From NCBI GenBank assembly GCA_029775855.1, contig JARVJZ010000003.1:162416-226415 (forward strand): a stretch of 64,000 bases of DNA. Reading direction: 5' to 3'. Below, piece by piece: positions 9,024 to 18,398 of the stretch. Each line of letters starts with the position of its first letter. Position 1 is the stretch's first letter. The notes beneath the pieces were generated by a model. It saw nothing but the letters and a program-made list of their open reading frames with translations, had not been told where the DNA came from and searched no databases. The translations under genes and the position numbers were made by a program. This DNA is from Nitrososphaeria archaeon. GTDB lineage: Archaea; Thermoproteota; Nitrososphaeria; Nitrososphaerales; JAAOZN01.

Positions 9024-10477
9024 GCACAGTCTTCTACTACGCAGCCATCTTTACAGTAAGCAGCATGCTTGTCTCAATGTTAAGCCTATCTAGGAGTTCT
9101 TCGGTGCGGCAGAGCATCCCCTTCTTTGTCTCTTTGGCGGCTCTGCTACTTTCACTTACTTTAACTCTATTCAAGATGTTAAACTACTTGTCTGCACCCT
9201 CACCGATCTACACAAATCTTTTCCACGAAGACTTCTTGGCATACTTCTTCGCCTTAACTGTGCTGCTAGTCTCTCTGTTTGTCGTTCTTTCGTCGAGAAA
9301 CTATATGTGGGGTGAAAGAAATCTTGCTGTCTACTTCTCTCTCCTCCTCTTTTCTACTCTCGGTATGGTTCTCCTCTCGTTCGCAGCTGATCTGCTTATG
9401 ATAGTGGTTGCTTGGGAGCTTATGAGTATACCAACCTATGTGCTCGCTGGGCTAAGGAAGAGTGACCCATTCTCAAACGAAGCGTCTGTAAAATACTTCC
9501 TGCTTGGCGCCTTCTCTTCCGGCATACTCCTCTACGCAATCTCACTCACCTACGGTTTAACGGGCACAACCAACCTAAACGCTGTACTACAAAACCTACA
9601 ACAATTACCTAACCCGCTAGATCCAATAGCCATACTTATGTTAGCGCTCTACATTGCTGGATTCGGATTAAAGATGTCAGTAGTTCCATTTCATATGTGG
9701 ATACCAGATGCATATGAAGGCGCACCGACAACGATTAGCGCCTTCCTTTCAGCTGGAACAAAGAAAGCGGGTTTCGTCGTAGCCATAAGGGTCTTTGTAG
9801 TAGCACTCCCCTTCTTAAGCGTAAACTGGACAACAGCCTTCGCCATACTTGCATTAGCCACTATGACTTTAGGAAATATAGCAGCCCTCACACAAAGATC
9901 AGTAAGCAGAATGCTCGCATACTCAAGCATAGCCCAAGCAGGCTACCTCCTGATAGGATTCGCTGTAGCATCAGGCCCCGCTAAGACGCTAGGTCTTATC
10001 GGCGTCTTGTTCCATGTGTTTAATCATGCGGTTATGCAGTCAGCAGCCTTTTTGGCTGTTGCTGCGGTAGATCGGGCTATTGGTAAGGTTGGTTTAGACT
10101 CTTTTGCTTCGCTTTGGCGTCGGATGCCTATAACGGCTCTCTCACTGGCTGTTGCTCTGCTAGCGTTGGCTGGAATACCGCCTTTGAATGGGTTCTGGAG
10201 TAAACTTGTGCTCTTTACAGCAGCTATCCAAGGCGATATGGCTTGGCTAGCTGTTGCGGCTGTGCTGAACAGTGCGCTTTCACTTGGCTACTATGCTTGG
10301 GTCATTAAGCGGATGTATATCGATGAGCCTACTGGTCTTGGAGCGCAAAGTAAGATTAGAGAACCTACATTAATATCTGCTGTTCTTCTAATCGCCACTG
10401 CTATAACAATAGTTGTAGGTATTTACCCTTCGTTGATCTATGATCTTGCCAAAGCTGCTGTGTTAGCATATCAGTGA
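9020..10477 (+). CDS. nuoN: Complex I antiporter-like subunit N
   Basis: 485 residues, about 14 helices. NuoN features include VVAWELMSIPTYVLAGLRK, LGLKMSVVPFHMWIPDAYEGAP-type broken helix (FGLKMSVVPFHMW) and LAYSSIAQAGYLLIGF. It is the last gene of the operon and ends 3 bases from the convergent prenyltransferase gene. Its start overlaps the previous stop. Confidence 0.94.
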   Translation: MSTVFYYAAIFTVSSMLVSMLSLSRSSSVRQSIPFFVSLAALLLSLTLTLFKMLNYLSAPSPIYTNLFHEDFLAYFFALTVLLVSLFVVLSSRNYMWGERNLAVYFSLLLFSTLGMVLLSFAADLLMIVVAWELMSIPTYVLAGLRKSDPFSNEASVKYFLLGAFSSGILLYAISLTYGLTGTTNLNAVLQNLQQLPNPLDPIAILMLALYIAGFGLKMSVVPFHMWIPDAYEGAPTTISAFLSAGTKKAGFVVAIRVFVVALPFLSVNWTTAFAILALATMTLGNIAALTQRSVSRMLAYSSIAQAGYLLIGFAVASGPAKTLGLIGVLFHVFNHAVMQSAAFLAVAAVDRAIGKVGLDSFASLWRRMPITALSLAVALLALAGIPPLNGFWSKLVLFTAAIQGDMAWLAVAAVLNSALSLGYYAWVIKRMYIDEPTGLGAQSKIREPTLISAVLLIATAITIVVGIYPSLIYDLAKAAVLAYQ

Positions 10478-10480
10478 ATC

Positions 10481-11326
10481 TTAACTTAATCGGTTAACCG
10501 CGAACTCAGCTATCTCGCATAAGATCTGCTTCGCTTCTGAATCAGGCAGATCACTGAGACTCATTTTGGCTTCTAAAGCATATTTTACAGCGATTTCCGC
10601 TAGCTTCTTCTTTGGGTCACCTTCTTTAAACTTTATTCGTCTTGCTATTTTAGAGCCATCGTTCCAGTCTAAGATGTCATCTTGAATCTGGTAGGCTATT
10701 CCTATGTTATATCCGTATTTCGATAACGCTTCAACTGTCTTCTCATGCGCTGTAGCGAGTTTTGCTCCTATGGTTGATGCTGTTTGGAAGAGGCTTGCGG
10801 TCTTCTTCTCTATTATTAGAATGTATTTGTCAAGGGGTACTTCGCGGTCCTCAGCTTCGGCTTTCATTTCGATTATTTCGCCTTCACACATTTGCAGCGC
10901 TGCTTTAGAGAGGTCTTCACCCACTACCTTTTTTGACTTCGACATTATATCTAATATTATTCCAAATACGAAGTCTGCTGTAAGTAGGGCTGCGTTAAAA
11001 CCATACTCTAGGTGGAAAACTGGTCTGTTTCTCCTTACAGTTTCGTCATCGATGATGTCGTCGTGTATTATTGACTCTGTATGTAAGAGTTCTACTGCCA
11101 CAGCTTCTCTTAGCGCGTCTTCCTCTCTCCCCCCAGCAGCCTTAGTGGATAGAAGTAGTATTATGGGTCTTATTCGCTTCCCGCCTTCTAACGCATACTT
11201 CAAAGGCTTATAGAAGTTTGAATCTGAGTATCTTAGAAGCTCAGCATCGATAGCCTCATCGATCATCTTAGCATAAACAGATATCTTGTTTAGTAAGTCT
11301 ACTGCTGTTTTGTTGACGCTTTGCAT
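10481..11326 (-). CDS. idsA: Polyprenyl (geranylgeranyl-type) diphosphate synthase
   Basis: 281 residues of the all-alpha trans-prenyltransferase family. Both aspartate-rich motifs are present: HDDIIDDETVRRNRP near residue 90 and QIQDDILDWND near 215, with the basic GGKRIRP motif before them. It builds C15-C20 or longer prenyl chains from IPP for archaeal lipids or quinone side chains. Chain length cannot be set from sequence alone. The next gene on the strand (11335) ends 8 bases upstream, so they may be co-transcribed. Confidence 0.92.
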   Translation of the reverse strand: MQSVNKTAVDLLNKISVYAKMIDEAIDAELLRYSDSNFYKPLKYALEGGKRIRPIILLLSTKAAGGREEDALREAVAVELLHTESIIHDDIIDDETVRRNRPVFHLEYGFNAALLTADFVFGIILDIMSKSKKVVGEDLSKAALQMCEGEIIEMKAEAEDREVPLDKYILIIEKKTASLFQTASTIGAKLATAHEKTVEALSKYGYNIGIAYQIQDDILDWNDGSKIARRIKFKEGDPKKKLAEIAVKYALEAKMSLSDLPDSEAKQILCEIAEFAVNRLS

Positions 11327-11334
11327 TTTTCGCC

Positions 11335-11667
11335 TTACCTACCATCAGAAGATATCCTTTTTATTCTTGCTTCTCTTAAGAGCCATCGCGGTTTAAGCCA
11401 CCGCTCTTCAACACCATCCTTTGTTTCCACAACTATCTCGTCTTCGTCCTCCATCAGCACCTTTTTAATAGGGTGCTTAAGTCTATGAGCGAAGTATTCT
11501 TTGTCAGTTATAGCTCTAGATACACTCTTCTTCTTTTCTATCTTCCCGAACCACTGTATATTTCCGCTGTCAAATGAGAGGTAGAGCCTAGCATACCCCA
11601 TTTCAGCATAAACCCTAAGATAGCTTAACTTATGGGGAAGCGCGTGATCCAAGACTATCTTGAACAT
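11335..11667 (-). CDS. Conserved hypothetical protein, 110 residues
   Basis: No family recognised. The protein is rich in charged residues, has no membrane segment and ends with a basic KPRWLLREARIKRIS tail. Codon use looks like that of its neighbours, and it sits 8 bases before the prenyl diphosphate synthase gene in the same direction, which supports a real gene. Divergent from the DUF998 gene at 11731. Confidence 0.6.
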   Translation of the reverse strand: MFKIVLDHALPHKLSYLRVYAEMGYARLYLSFDSGNIQWFGKIEKKKSVSRAITDKEYFAHRLKHPIKKVLMEDEDEIVVETKDGVEERWLKPRWLLREARIKRISSDGR

Positions 11668-11696
11668 TTCTCCTAATACAACAAGCGCGACATATT

Positions 11697-11706
11697 GATA
11701 TATAGA
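11697..11706 (+). promoter_or_regulatory. TATA box of the DUF998 gene
   Basis: The run gatatatag is centred about 29 bases before ATG 11731, the usual archaeal distance for a nearly leaderless mRNA. It lies inside the longer open frame beginning at 11695, which argues against that earlier start. Confidence 0.5.
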
Positions 11707-11730
11707 TTTTGCAGATATAGGAGAGCTACA

Positions 11731-12291
11731 ATGGGCAGAAAAAAATTGGTTAGAGCTGCTGGGTTATGCGGCATACTCGGTGTAGCTATAGTATACCCTC
11801 TTATACTGCTAGCAATATTCTACTACCCTAGCTTTAGCTGGTTCAATAATGCGCTCAGCGACCTAGGTGTAGGTGTCTCAGCACCCATCTTTAACACAGC
11901 ACTACTTATAGGCGGCGCATTGCTTCTCATCTTCTCACTCGGATTACTAAACTACACCTCAGGATATATAGCAAAACTAGGTTCCCTTCTCCTAATCGCT
12001 GCATCTATATTTCTCGCAGCTATAGGGTTGTTCCCCGAAAACTATGGTAAACTACACTTTTACGTTTCAGTTGCTTTCTTTGTGTTAATCGTGTTTTCTT
12101 TGCTGACTCTAGGTTTGTCTCTCATACTACAATCATCAAGAGCATCAGGCTTCCTAACGGTAGTTGGCGCTATCATCGCAGCCTTGATATGGATATTCCC
12201 TTGGACTGGTGTTGCTATCCCTGAAACCATCGCTTCAATAATACTTTCGGCGCGTGTGGTATCCTTTGCCTATAAGATGCTGGTTAAATGA
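11731..12291 (+). CDS. DUF998-type integral membrane protein
   Basis: 186 residues with six hydrophobic helices and the family pattern SWFNNALSDLGVG after the first helix, followed by a glycine-rich helix and LFPENYGKLHFYVS. DUF998 proteins are widespread in archaea and of unknown function. ATG 11731 is chosen because a GGAGA sequence precedes it by about 6 bases and a TATA box lies inside the longer frame. Confidence 0.75.
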   Translation: MGRKKLVRAAGLCGILGVAIVYPLILLAIFYYPSFSWFNNALSDLGVGVSAPIFNTALLIGGALLLIFSLGLLNYTSGYIAKLGSLLLIAASIFLAAIGLFPENYGKLHFYVSVAFFVLIVFSLLTLGLSLILQSSRASGFLTVVGAIIAALIWIFPWTGVAIPETIASIILSARVVSFAYKMLVK

Positions 12292-12299
12292 TAGATTTG

Positions 12300-12599
12300 C
12301 TACACTATGTCGCCTTCTAGCTTCCTAGCAAGCTTACCCTTCAACTTTATATTGAGGTTAAAGTCTTCAGGCTTCACCACGTCAGATGTTATTCTTTTTA
12401 TCACCAGACCGCATCTGTTATCTGGCAGAAGCTTGTTCCTTACGCACTGAGCATATGAGCAAGAAGGGCCTACACATACATCATTCAACCAGCTGCACCA
12501 AATCGTATGCCCACGTATTAACATAGCTCTCTTAGCGCATTTGAAGGATATGCATCTTGGCCAGCATCTACCATTGCTGTCGGGTCCCTCATGGGGCAA
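12300..12599 (-). CDS. Cysteine-rich hypothetical protein, 99 residues
   Basis: Contains nine cysteines, most in the first 63 residues (CWPRC, FKCAKR, IWCSW, VCVGPSCSYAQC, NRCG), then a basic C-terminal third. The pattern suggests a metal- or iron-sulphur-binding domain, but no family is recognised. Convergent with the DUF998 gene, 8 bases away. Confidence 0.6.
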   Translation of the reverse strand: MPHEGPDSNGRCWPRCISFKCAKRAMLIRGHTIWCSWLNDVCVGPSCSYAQCVRNKLLPDNRCGLVIKRITSDVVKPEDFNLNIKLKGKLARKLEGDIV

Positions 12600-12664
12600 T
12601 CCTTAACAACCCTTCGTCACATAACCTTTTGAAGCTCAACAATATATTTTTTATTAGTCTGTGC

Positions 12665-13915
12665 TTAGGGCCATATTCCGAGCGTTTTGATGGCTTCGGC
12701 CACTCGTCCCACTCCAACCATTAAGGCTGCTGCCCTCATGTCGATGTTGTATTTAACCGAAGTCTCATAGACAGATTTGAAGGCTGATATCATCTTTTCT
12801 TCTAGCTTCCTTTTAACTTCAGCGAGATTCCAGTGATCTCGATTAAGATTCTGAACCCACTCAAAATAACTTACAGTAACGCCGCCTGCGTTTGCAAGTA
12901 TATCAGGCACTACAAAGACCTTGTTGCTATAAAGTATTTTATCTGCTTCTGGTGTTGTGGGTCCATTAGCCCCTTCGACTACGATTCGAGCTTTGACTCT
13001 ACTAGCGTTTTCTTGTGTGATAACATTTTCTAACGCTGCGGGTAGTAGGATATCACACTCAAGCTCTAAAAGTTCCTCGTTAGTGATTTCATCGCATCCA
13101 GCCATACCGACAACACTTCCGGTCTTCTCTTTATATCTTAGAGCAGCGAGTGGGTTAATTCCTTTAGGTGAAAATATGCCGCCCCGTGAGTCACTTAATG
13201 CAATTATCTTGCAACCCATTTCAGCCAAAAAGAGTGCAGCATTAGAGCCAACATTACCAAACCCTTGAATCGCTACCGTAGCATCTTTAAGATTTAAGCC
13301 TATAGCATTTGCCGCTTCACTTGCACATATGGCAGCACCTAAACCTGTAGCCTCAGCCCTACCTTCTGAACCACCTAAGCTGACGGGTTTTCCAGTTACG
13401 CATTCTGGCACTCTGTAGCCTGTAAGTTGGCTGTATGTGTCCATTATCCAAGCCATAGTTTGAGCGTCTGTGTAGACATCTGGTGCAGGTATGTCTATGT
13501 ATGGCCCCATGAGTGGTGCGATCATGCTGGTGTATCTTCTTGTTAACCGTTCTTTTTCGCTTCGAGACATTTCCTTAGGGTTGCAGATTACACCGCCTTT
13601 TGCGCCGCCAAACGGTATGTCTACTACACCACATTTCCATGTCATCCAGAAGGCTAAAGCTTTTACTTCATCTAAAGAAACATCTGGGTGATATCTGATA
13701 CCGCCTTTATAAGGTCCTCTAGCGTCATTATGTTGTATTCTGTAGCCTAAGTATGTAATAACTTCGCCGCTATCCATTCTGACAGGGACCGCTACTGTAA
13801 CAACTCTTTTAGGTTCTTTAAGCATCTGGTATATGTCTGGGTCCATCTTTAAGAGCTCAGCGGCTATGTCTAGCTGTTTTAATGCGTTCTGAAAAGGGTT
13901 AGGTTTTGTCGTCAT
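12665..13915 (-). CDS. gdhA: Glutamate dehydrogenase
   Basis: 416 residues, usual length for hexameric archaeal Glu/Leu/Phe/Val dehydrogenases. The catalytic segment KGGIRYHPDVSLDEVKALAFWMTWK and PFGGAKGGV are intact. The Rossmann fold begins at AIQGFGNVGSNAALFLAE, and a serine-aspartate (LSDSRG) follows the second strand, leaving NAD versus NADP preference uncertain. It interconverts glutamate and 2-oxoglutarate plus ammonia. Its own promoter lies just upstream. Confidence 0.95.
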   Translation of the reverse strand: MTTKPNPFQNALKQLDIAAELLKMDPDIYQMLKEPKRVVTVAVPVRMDSGEVITYLGYRIQHNDARGPYKGGIRYHPDVSLDEVKALAFWMTWKCGVVDIPFGGAKGGVICNPKEMSRSEKERLTRRYTSMIAPLMGPYIDIPAPDVYTDAQTMAWIMDTYSQLTGYRVPECVTGKPVSLGGSEGRAEATGLGAAICASEAANAIGLNLKDATVAIQGFGNVGSNAALFLAEMGCKIIALSDSRGGIFSPKGINPLAALRYKEKTGSVVGMAGCDEITNEELLELECDILLPAALENVITQENASRVKARIVVEGANGPTTPEADKILYSNKVFVVPDILANAGGVTVSYFEWVQNLNRDHWNLAEVKRKLEEKMISAFKSVYETSVKYNIDMRAAALMVGVGRVAEAIKTLGIWP

Positions 13916-13944
13916 CTTCTCGCTTGTAAATGTTGTTTAATGGG

Positions 13945-13956
13945 TTATATAAATTT
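13945..13956 (-). promoter_or_regulatory. TATA box of gdhA
   Basis: Read on the minus strand, an AAATTTATATAA element lies about 35 bases before the gdhA ATG, giving a predicted 5' leader of about 9 bases. The surrounding 100 bases are AT-rich and hold no gene. Confidence 0.55.
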
Positions 13957-14040
13957 TGCAGTAATATGCACATATTTCTTTATTTTTCTTGGTATTACTT
14001 ATTGATATTATAAGTAAAATATGGTGTAGTTTAATGATTA

Positions 14041-14721
14041 TTACTGAAGCGCTTTACTCATTTCCAAGATCTTGCTCCTCCAGTCAGCAGCTTTGACTAT
14101 TCCGCTAGCAACTAGCACGCCACATACACCTAAATTAAGAGCTGCTTCTACATCACTACCATCCACTATACCAGCGCCACAGATGACACCAACATCTGGA
14201 TTTGATATGGCTGCTGCTTTAACAGACTCGGTTATAACCTCTGGCTTAGCTTTCGACACAGCCACACCAGAGCCTATAAGCTCAGGAGGCTCTATAGCAA
14301 TGTAGTCTGGTGAAAATTCAGCATACACTGATACCTCAGACGGTTCTCTTGCACATACCACTGAAACCAAGTCAGATTCATGCAGTCTCTTTATTGTAGC
14401 CTTGATCTTATCCTGCTCTATCCTTCTTTCGCTGTGATTCAAGATAGAGCCTTTGGCGCCGGCTACCTTAATCACTTCTGCGACGATAGCTCCTGTGCTA
14501 CTTCCCACCTTTTCTGGATCTGTGTGTTGTGCGAAGACTGGGATCTTTGTGGCGCTACATATCTGCGACAAGTAGGGTAAAGGTGGGCATACCACTATAG
14601 ATGTGTTGGTTTGTTGCGAGACTTCTTCAGCCACCTTTGCGAGTCTGAGGGCGCCTTCACCAGATGCTTCAAGATAGTTTTTGAAGTTTATTATTAGCAT
14701 AGGTGTTCTGATTTTAGGCAT
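14041..14721 (-). CDS. tpiA: Triosephosphate isomerase
   Basis: 226 residues, the short archaeal form. Catalytic residues are visible as lysine in INFKNY, histidine in LNHSERR and glutamate in YIAIEPPELIGSG, with the phosphate-binding GAGIVDGSD near the C terminus. It interconverts glyceraldehyde 3-phosphate and dihydroxyacetone phosphate. It stands alone between gdhA and a hemerythrin-like gene transcribed in the same direction. Confidence 0.95.
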   Translation of the reverse strand: MPKIRTPMLIINFKNYLEASGEGALRLAKVAEEVSQQTNTSIVVCPPLPYLSQICSATKIPVFAQHTDPEKVGSSTGAIVAEVIKVAGAKGSILNHSERRIEQDKIKATIKRLHESDLVSVVCAREPSEVSVYAEFSPDYIAIEPPELIGSGVAVSKAKPEVITESVKAAAISNPDVGVICGAGIVDGSDVEAALNLGVCGVLVASGIVKAADWRSKILEMSKALQ

Positions 14722-14753
14722 ATTATGACGCTATTCTAGTGGTGGATTAAAAG

Positions 14754-15338
14754 TTAGCTGCTCCAGAGGATTTTGTCCTCAAGTTCCTCTATTAAACGGA
14801 TGTATTTTTCGTGCACTCCTTCGCCCATCTCCTCTCTCTCAACTTTTTCAAATCTCCTCACAAGATCCTCTTTCTCTTCTTTAGATAACAGTCTACCACC
14901 CATAGGGTAGAGTATGTTATCCTCTTTGTATATGTGCTGAGTTAAAAGTTGTGAATACCCTTTTGCGTTGCTTGAGAATAGATGTGTTTGTCTCCAGTCT
15001 CCTTCTTTTATCTTCAAAGCTGCTTCAGCCATAGCTTTAACCGCTTTTCTACCTTCTTCATGCTCAAAGAGCATAACCCCAATTGGCCCACCTTCAACAG
15101 GTATGCCGTGTTCACTGAAGGTTTGAAAGAGGATCTTTTCTTCTTTACCGTGGTGGCATCTGTCAGCGAAGTTGCGGATAAAGTCAAGTAGGTTGATAAG
15201 TATTGTAGGTTCAACTTGTTTTCCTGCGTCAAGTCTTGCGGCTACTTCCTCTAATAGCCTTATGGCTCTTTCTATTACTCTATGCTCTTCCATTAGTATA
15301 GTGATTGGGTCTTGTTCGTGGTGATGTATATGTGTCAT
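14754..15338 (-). CDS. Hemerythrin HHE-domain protein
   Basis: 194 residues predicted all-helical with the iron-ligand pattern of hemerythrin-like proteins: an N-terminal HIHHHEQDP run, EEHRVIERAIRLLEE, CHHGKEEKILF, FEHEEGRKAV and HIYKEDNILYPMG. Such proteins bind a di-iron centre and are linked to oxygen, nitric oxide or iron handling in the cytoplasm. The very His-rich start before the domain is unusual and could bind metal too. Divergent from the HTH-10 regulator. Confidence 0.85.
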   Translation of the reverse strand: MTHIHHHEQDPITILMEEHRVIERAIRLLEEVAARLDAGKQVEPTILINLLDFIRNFADRCHHGKEEKILFQTFSEHGIPVEGGPIGVMLFEHEEGRKAVKAMAEAALKIKEGDWRQTHLFSSNAKGYSQLLTQHIYKEDNILYPMGGRLLSKEEKEDLVRRFEKVEREEMGEGVHEKYIRLIEELEDKILWSS

Positions 15339-15453
15339 TTTTTCATCGATTGTTTTTAGGGTTTTATCTTTTAGTAAAGTGTTTTACCTAAATCTTTAGG
15401 TGTGGCTCGTAAACACAAATATATTACCGTGTATCCTAATATAGTAGGTATTA

Positions 15454-16089
15454 ATGCTCGAAGTCGAGGTTTCTATAACGCCTAATAGGACTTGGATACA
15501 TAACATATCTTCGAACCATAGCGCCGTAGTTAAGATCTTAGATTGTAAGCCCGTTAAGAGTAGTGGCGCGGTTCAAGAACTCTTCGAAATACTTGTAGGT
15601 GAAGAGTGTGTTGCTGATGTTTTGAAGGTGTTGAAGTCTGATCCTAACATCTCTAGGCTTGAGGTTATTAGTGTAAAGGGTGGGCGTATCAAAGGCTCGC
15701 TTATATCGCATACTTGCTCAGCATGTAGAATCTTAGCCTCATCCCAGTGTTTTATGGTTTCATCGACGCTTAACCAAGATGGCACGATAAGCTGGGTGAT
15801 GCTTGGGAATAAATTTGCTATTAGAAGCCTTTTGGATAATTTGGAAAAAGAGGGTGTAAAATTCGATTTAAAAAGAATAGAGCGAGCTAAAAAGCTTGAT
15901 GTATTAACTAAGAGACAGGAAGAGGTTCTGAGGTTGGCGTTTGACTTAGGCTACTTCGACTACCCGCGGAGGATAGATCTGCGTTCATTAGCTAACATAC
16001 TGGACCTCTCCCCGCCTACTCTCTCTGAGATGCTTAGGCGTGCCCAGAAGAAAGTGATAACCGAATATCTTAGAAGCAAGGCGAGCTGA
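15454..16089 (+). CDS. HTH-10 (Bat-like) transcription regulator
   Basis: 211 residues. The C terminus from about residue 150 has the HTH-10 domain: LTKRQEEVLRLAFDLGYFDY, LRSLANILDLSPPTLSEML and a final helix. The N-terminal part resembles the sensor region of Bat-type regulators and contains a TCSACRI cysteine pair that could bind metal or sense redox. A TATA-like aaatatat lies about 35 bases upstream. It faces away from the hemerythrin gene, so control of that gene or of the following nitroreductase is possible. Confidence 0.85.
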   Translation: MLEVEVSITPNRTWIHNISSNHSAVVKILDCKPVKSSGAVQELFEILVGEECVADVLKVLKSDPNISRLEVISVKGGRIKGSLISHTCSACRILASSQCFMVSSTLNQDGTISWVMLGNKFAIRSLLDNLEKEGVKFDLKRIERAKKLDVLTKRQEEVLRLAFDLGYFDYPRRIDLRSLANILDLSPPTLSEMLRRAQKKVITEYLRSKAS

Positions 16090-16139
16090 CACTAATTTAA
16101 TTAAAAATTTATATGCAAACCTAAGCATATATTGAAATA

Positions 16140-16718
16140 GTGGTTTCCTTGGATGTGTTAGAGGCTATAAAGACGAGGCGAAGTATAAGTAAGTTCAAGC
16201 CAGATGAGCCGCCTAAAGAGTTAATTGAAAAGATACTTGACGCTGGAACTTGGGCTCCCACCCACCACCTAACCGAGCCTTGGAAATTCTTCGTGTTAAC
16301 CGGCAAGGCAAGAGAGAAGCTAGGTGAGGCTATGGCGCAAGCGTTAGCTGAAGAGCTTACAGACCTAGATTCGCAAGAGAGTAAAGTAAAGCTCGACTCA
16401 GAGAGGCAGCGTCCACTGAGAGCACCCGTAATAATCGCAGTCGCAGCCTCCCCAAAGCAAGACCCGAATGTAGTTGAGTTAGAGGAGATAGTAGCAACCG
16501 CCTCAGCTATGCAGAATATGCTTCTAGCAGCACATGCTCTAGGGTTAGGCGCTATTTTGAGGACTGGAAAAGCCGCGTATAGAAAGAAGGTTAAAGAATT
16601 CTTCGGCTTAAGTGATAAAGAGTATCTTCTTGGATTTATCTACTTAGGTTACCCAGATATGCAGCCTCAGAAGGCTACACGCACACCTTTCTCAAGCAAA
16701 ACTGTGTGGCTCAACTAA
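16140..16718 (+). CDS. Nitroreductase family protein (FMN-dependent)
   Basis: 192 residues. The family N terminus IKTRRSISKFKPDEPP binds FMN phosphate, followed by AGTWAPTHHLTEPWKFFVL and a C-terminal LGFIYLGYPD. Members reduce nitro, quinone or enone substrates with NAD(P)H. The GTG start is preceded by an atttatatg TATA element at about -30, so the transcript is probably leaderless. The substrate is not predictable. Confidence 0.87.
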   Translation: MVSLDVLEAIKTRRSISKFKPDEPPKELIEKILDAGTWAPTHHLTEPWKFFVLTGKAREKLGEAMAQALAEELTDLDSQESKVKLDSERQRPLRAPVIIAVAASPKQDPNVVELEEIVATASAMQNMLLAAHALGLGAILRTGKAAYRKKVKEFFGLSDKEYLLGFIYLGYPDMQPQKATRTPFSSKTVWLN

Positions 16719-16749
16719 ATAAACTAAAAATAAGAGATGGGGCGTGCTT

Positions 16750-18387
16750 TTAGAACTCGCCGCCTCCCTCTTCTTCACCTGGCTTAGGTGGCTTTGTCTC
16801 CTTCATCTTGCCAGCAGCGATAACATCGTCGATGCGTAGTATCATGCTCGCAGCGTCGGTAGCAGACTTGATGATCTGCTCCTTGACCTTTACTGGCTCA
16901 AATATCCCTTTTTCATAGATGTCTGCTACACCACCGTCCATAACGCTGATTCCATACCAGATCTTACCTTCGCCGTGCTTAGCCCTTAGCTCTACTTGTG
17001 TATCTATCGTATCCATTCCCGCGTTCTCAGCTAATGTTAAGGGTATGCTCTCTAATGCTTCGGCGAACTTCTGCGCAGCGAGCTGCTCTCTACCAGAGAG
17101 CTTATTCGCCCACTCTCTGATCTCGTAGGCTAATTGTGCTTCAGGTGCTCCGCCTCCAGCAACCAGCGCTGGCTTTTCTATGACATCTTTGGTTACCATT
17201 AGCGCGTCGTGTATAGATCTCTCAGCTTCGTCAACGACCCTCTGAGAGCCTCCCCGTATCAATATGCTCACCGCCTTAGGGTTCTTACAGCCCTCAACGA
17301 AGACCCACTTATCCTCCTCAACCTTCCTCTCCTCAACAAGCTCAGCAAACCCTAGATCCTTATCAGTCAAGTCGTCAAAGTTCGTTACTACTCTGCCCCC
17401 TGTGGCTTTGGCGAGCTTCGTCATATCACTCTCCTTCACACGCCGCACCGCAAGCACACCAGCCTTAGCAAGGAAGTGCTGAGCAACATCATCAATACCC
17501 TTCTGACAGATAACCACATTAGCACCAGTAGCCCTGATCTTATCGACCATCCCCTTCAGAATCGCTGTCTCCTCATCCAAGAACTTCTTGATCTGCGCTG
17601 GGTCATTTATCCTGATTTCTGCACTAAACTCAGGCTTCTCGATTTCAAGGGGTGCGTTTATTAGGGCTATCTTAGCGTTTTCGACACGCTTAGGCATCCC
17701 CGCGTGAACAACCTCCTTATCCAACACAACACCCTTGATCAAGCGAGTGTCGCTGAGAGTACCGCCAGGCTTCTTTTCAACTTTGATGTTGTCAATATCA
17801 ACCTTGTAGCCTGTTGGAGTCTTTTCAACTACTGTAAGTATGGCGTCTACTACAAGGTTCGCCAAGTATTTGCTCTCCTCTGAAACCAGCTTTGTAAGCA
17901 TGCTCGTCACAGCGATCTTTTCAAGCCACTCTTTGTCTGTCGGCTCAACCTTAATTGCGAGCTTATCAAGTATCTCTAACGCCTTCTCTGCAGCCGCTTT
18001 ATATCCGTCTACGATGAGTGTTGGGTGGACATCTTTGGCTATCAGCTCCTCAGCCTTCTCGAGCAGCGCTCCGGCTAAAACAACCGCCGAGGTTGTGCCG
18101 TCTCCAACCTCGTTATCAGTAGCCTTAGCAACCTCAACCAACATCTTAGCAGCAGGATGCTGAACATCGATCTCCTTCAGTATAGTTGCTCCGTCGTTGG
18201 TTATCGTGACATCTCCAAGAGAGTCAACGAGCATCTTATCCATACCACGAGGACCAAGAGAGCTCCTAACGATCTCAGCTATCAACTTAGCAGCCAAAAT
18301 GTTATTACGCTGCGCTTCTCTGCCCTTGGCTTCGCTGCTTCCCTCTTTTAATATTAGTATGGGTTGACCAGCTGCCGCCATATACAT
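16750..18387 (-). CDS. thsB: Thermosome subunit (group II chaperonin), second gene
   Basis: 545 residues. ATP-binding motifs [12 protein letters not shown] and [11 protein letters not shown], the catalytic [15 protein letters not shown], and VAGGGAPE are intact, and the C terminus ends in the flexible GGGEF tail that fills the folding cavity. Stacked rings of these subunits fold proteins without a separate lid. It begins 11 bases after the neighbouring thermosome gene and shares long stretches of identical DNA with it. Confidence 0.96.
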   Translation of the reverse strand: MYMAAAGQPILILKEGSSEAKGREAQRNNILAAKLIAEIVRSSLGPRGMDKMLVDSLGDVTITNDGATILKEIDVQHPAAKMLVEVAKATDNEVGDGTTSAVVLAGALLEKAEELIAKDVHPTLIVDGYKAAAEKALEILDKLAIKVEPTDKEWLEKIAVTSMLTKLVSEESKYLANLVVDAILTVVEKTPTGYKVDIDNIKVEKKPGGTLSDTRLIKGVVLDKEVVHAGMPKRVENAKIALINAPLEIEKPEFSAEIRINDPAQIKKFLDEETAILKGMVDKIRATGANVVICQKGIDDVAQHFLAKAGVLAVRRVKESDMTKLAKATGGRVVTNFDDLTDKDLGFAELVEERKVEEDKWVFVEGCKNPKAVSILIRGGSQRVVDEAERSIHDALMVTKDVIEKPALVAGGGAPEAQLAYEIREWANKLSGREQLAAQKFAEALESIPLTLAENAGMDTIDTQVELRAKHGEGKIWYGISVMDGGVADIYEKGIFEPVKVKEQIIKSATDAASMILRIDDVIAAGKMKETKPPKPGEEEGGGEF

Positions 18388-18398
18388 TTCACCTCCTA

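Noticed and set aside
11695..11730. Earlier start of the DUF998 protein
   Set aside because: The added codons contain the TATA box, and a ribosome site precedes ATG 11731.
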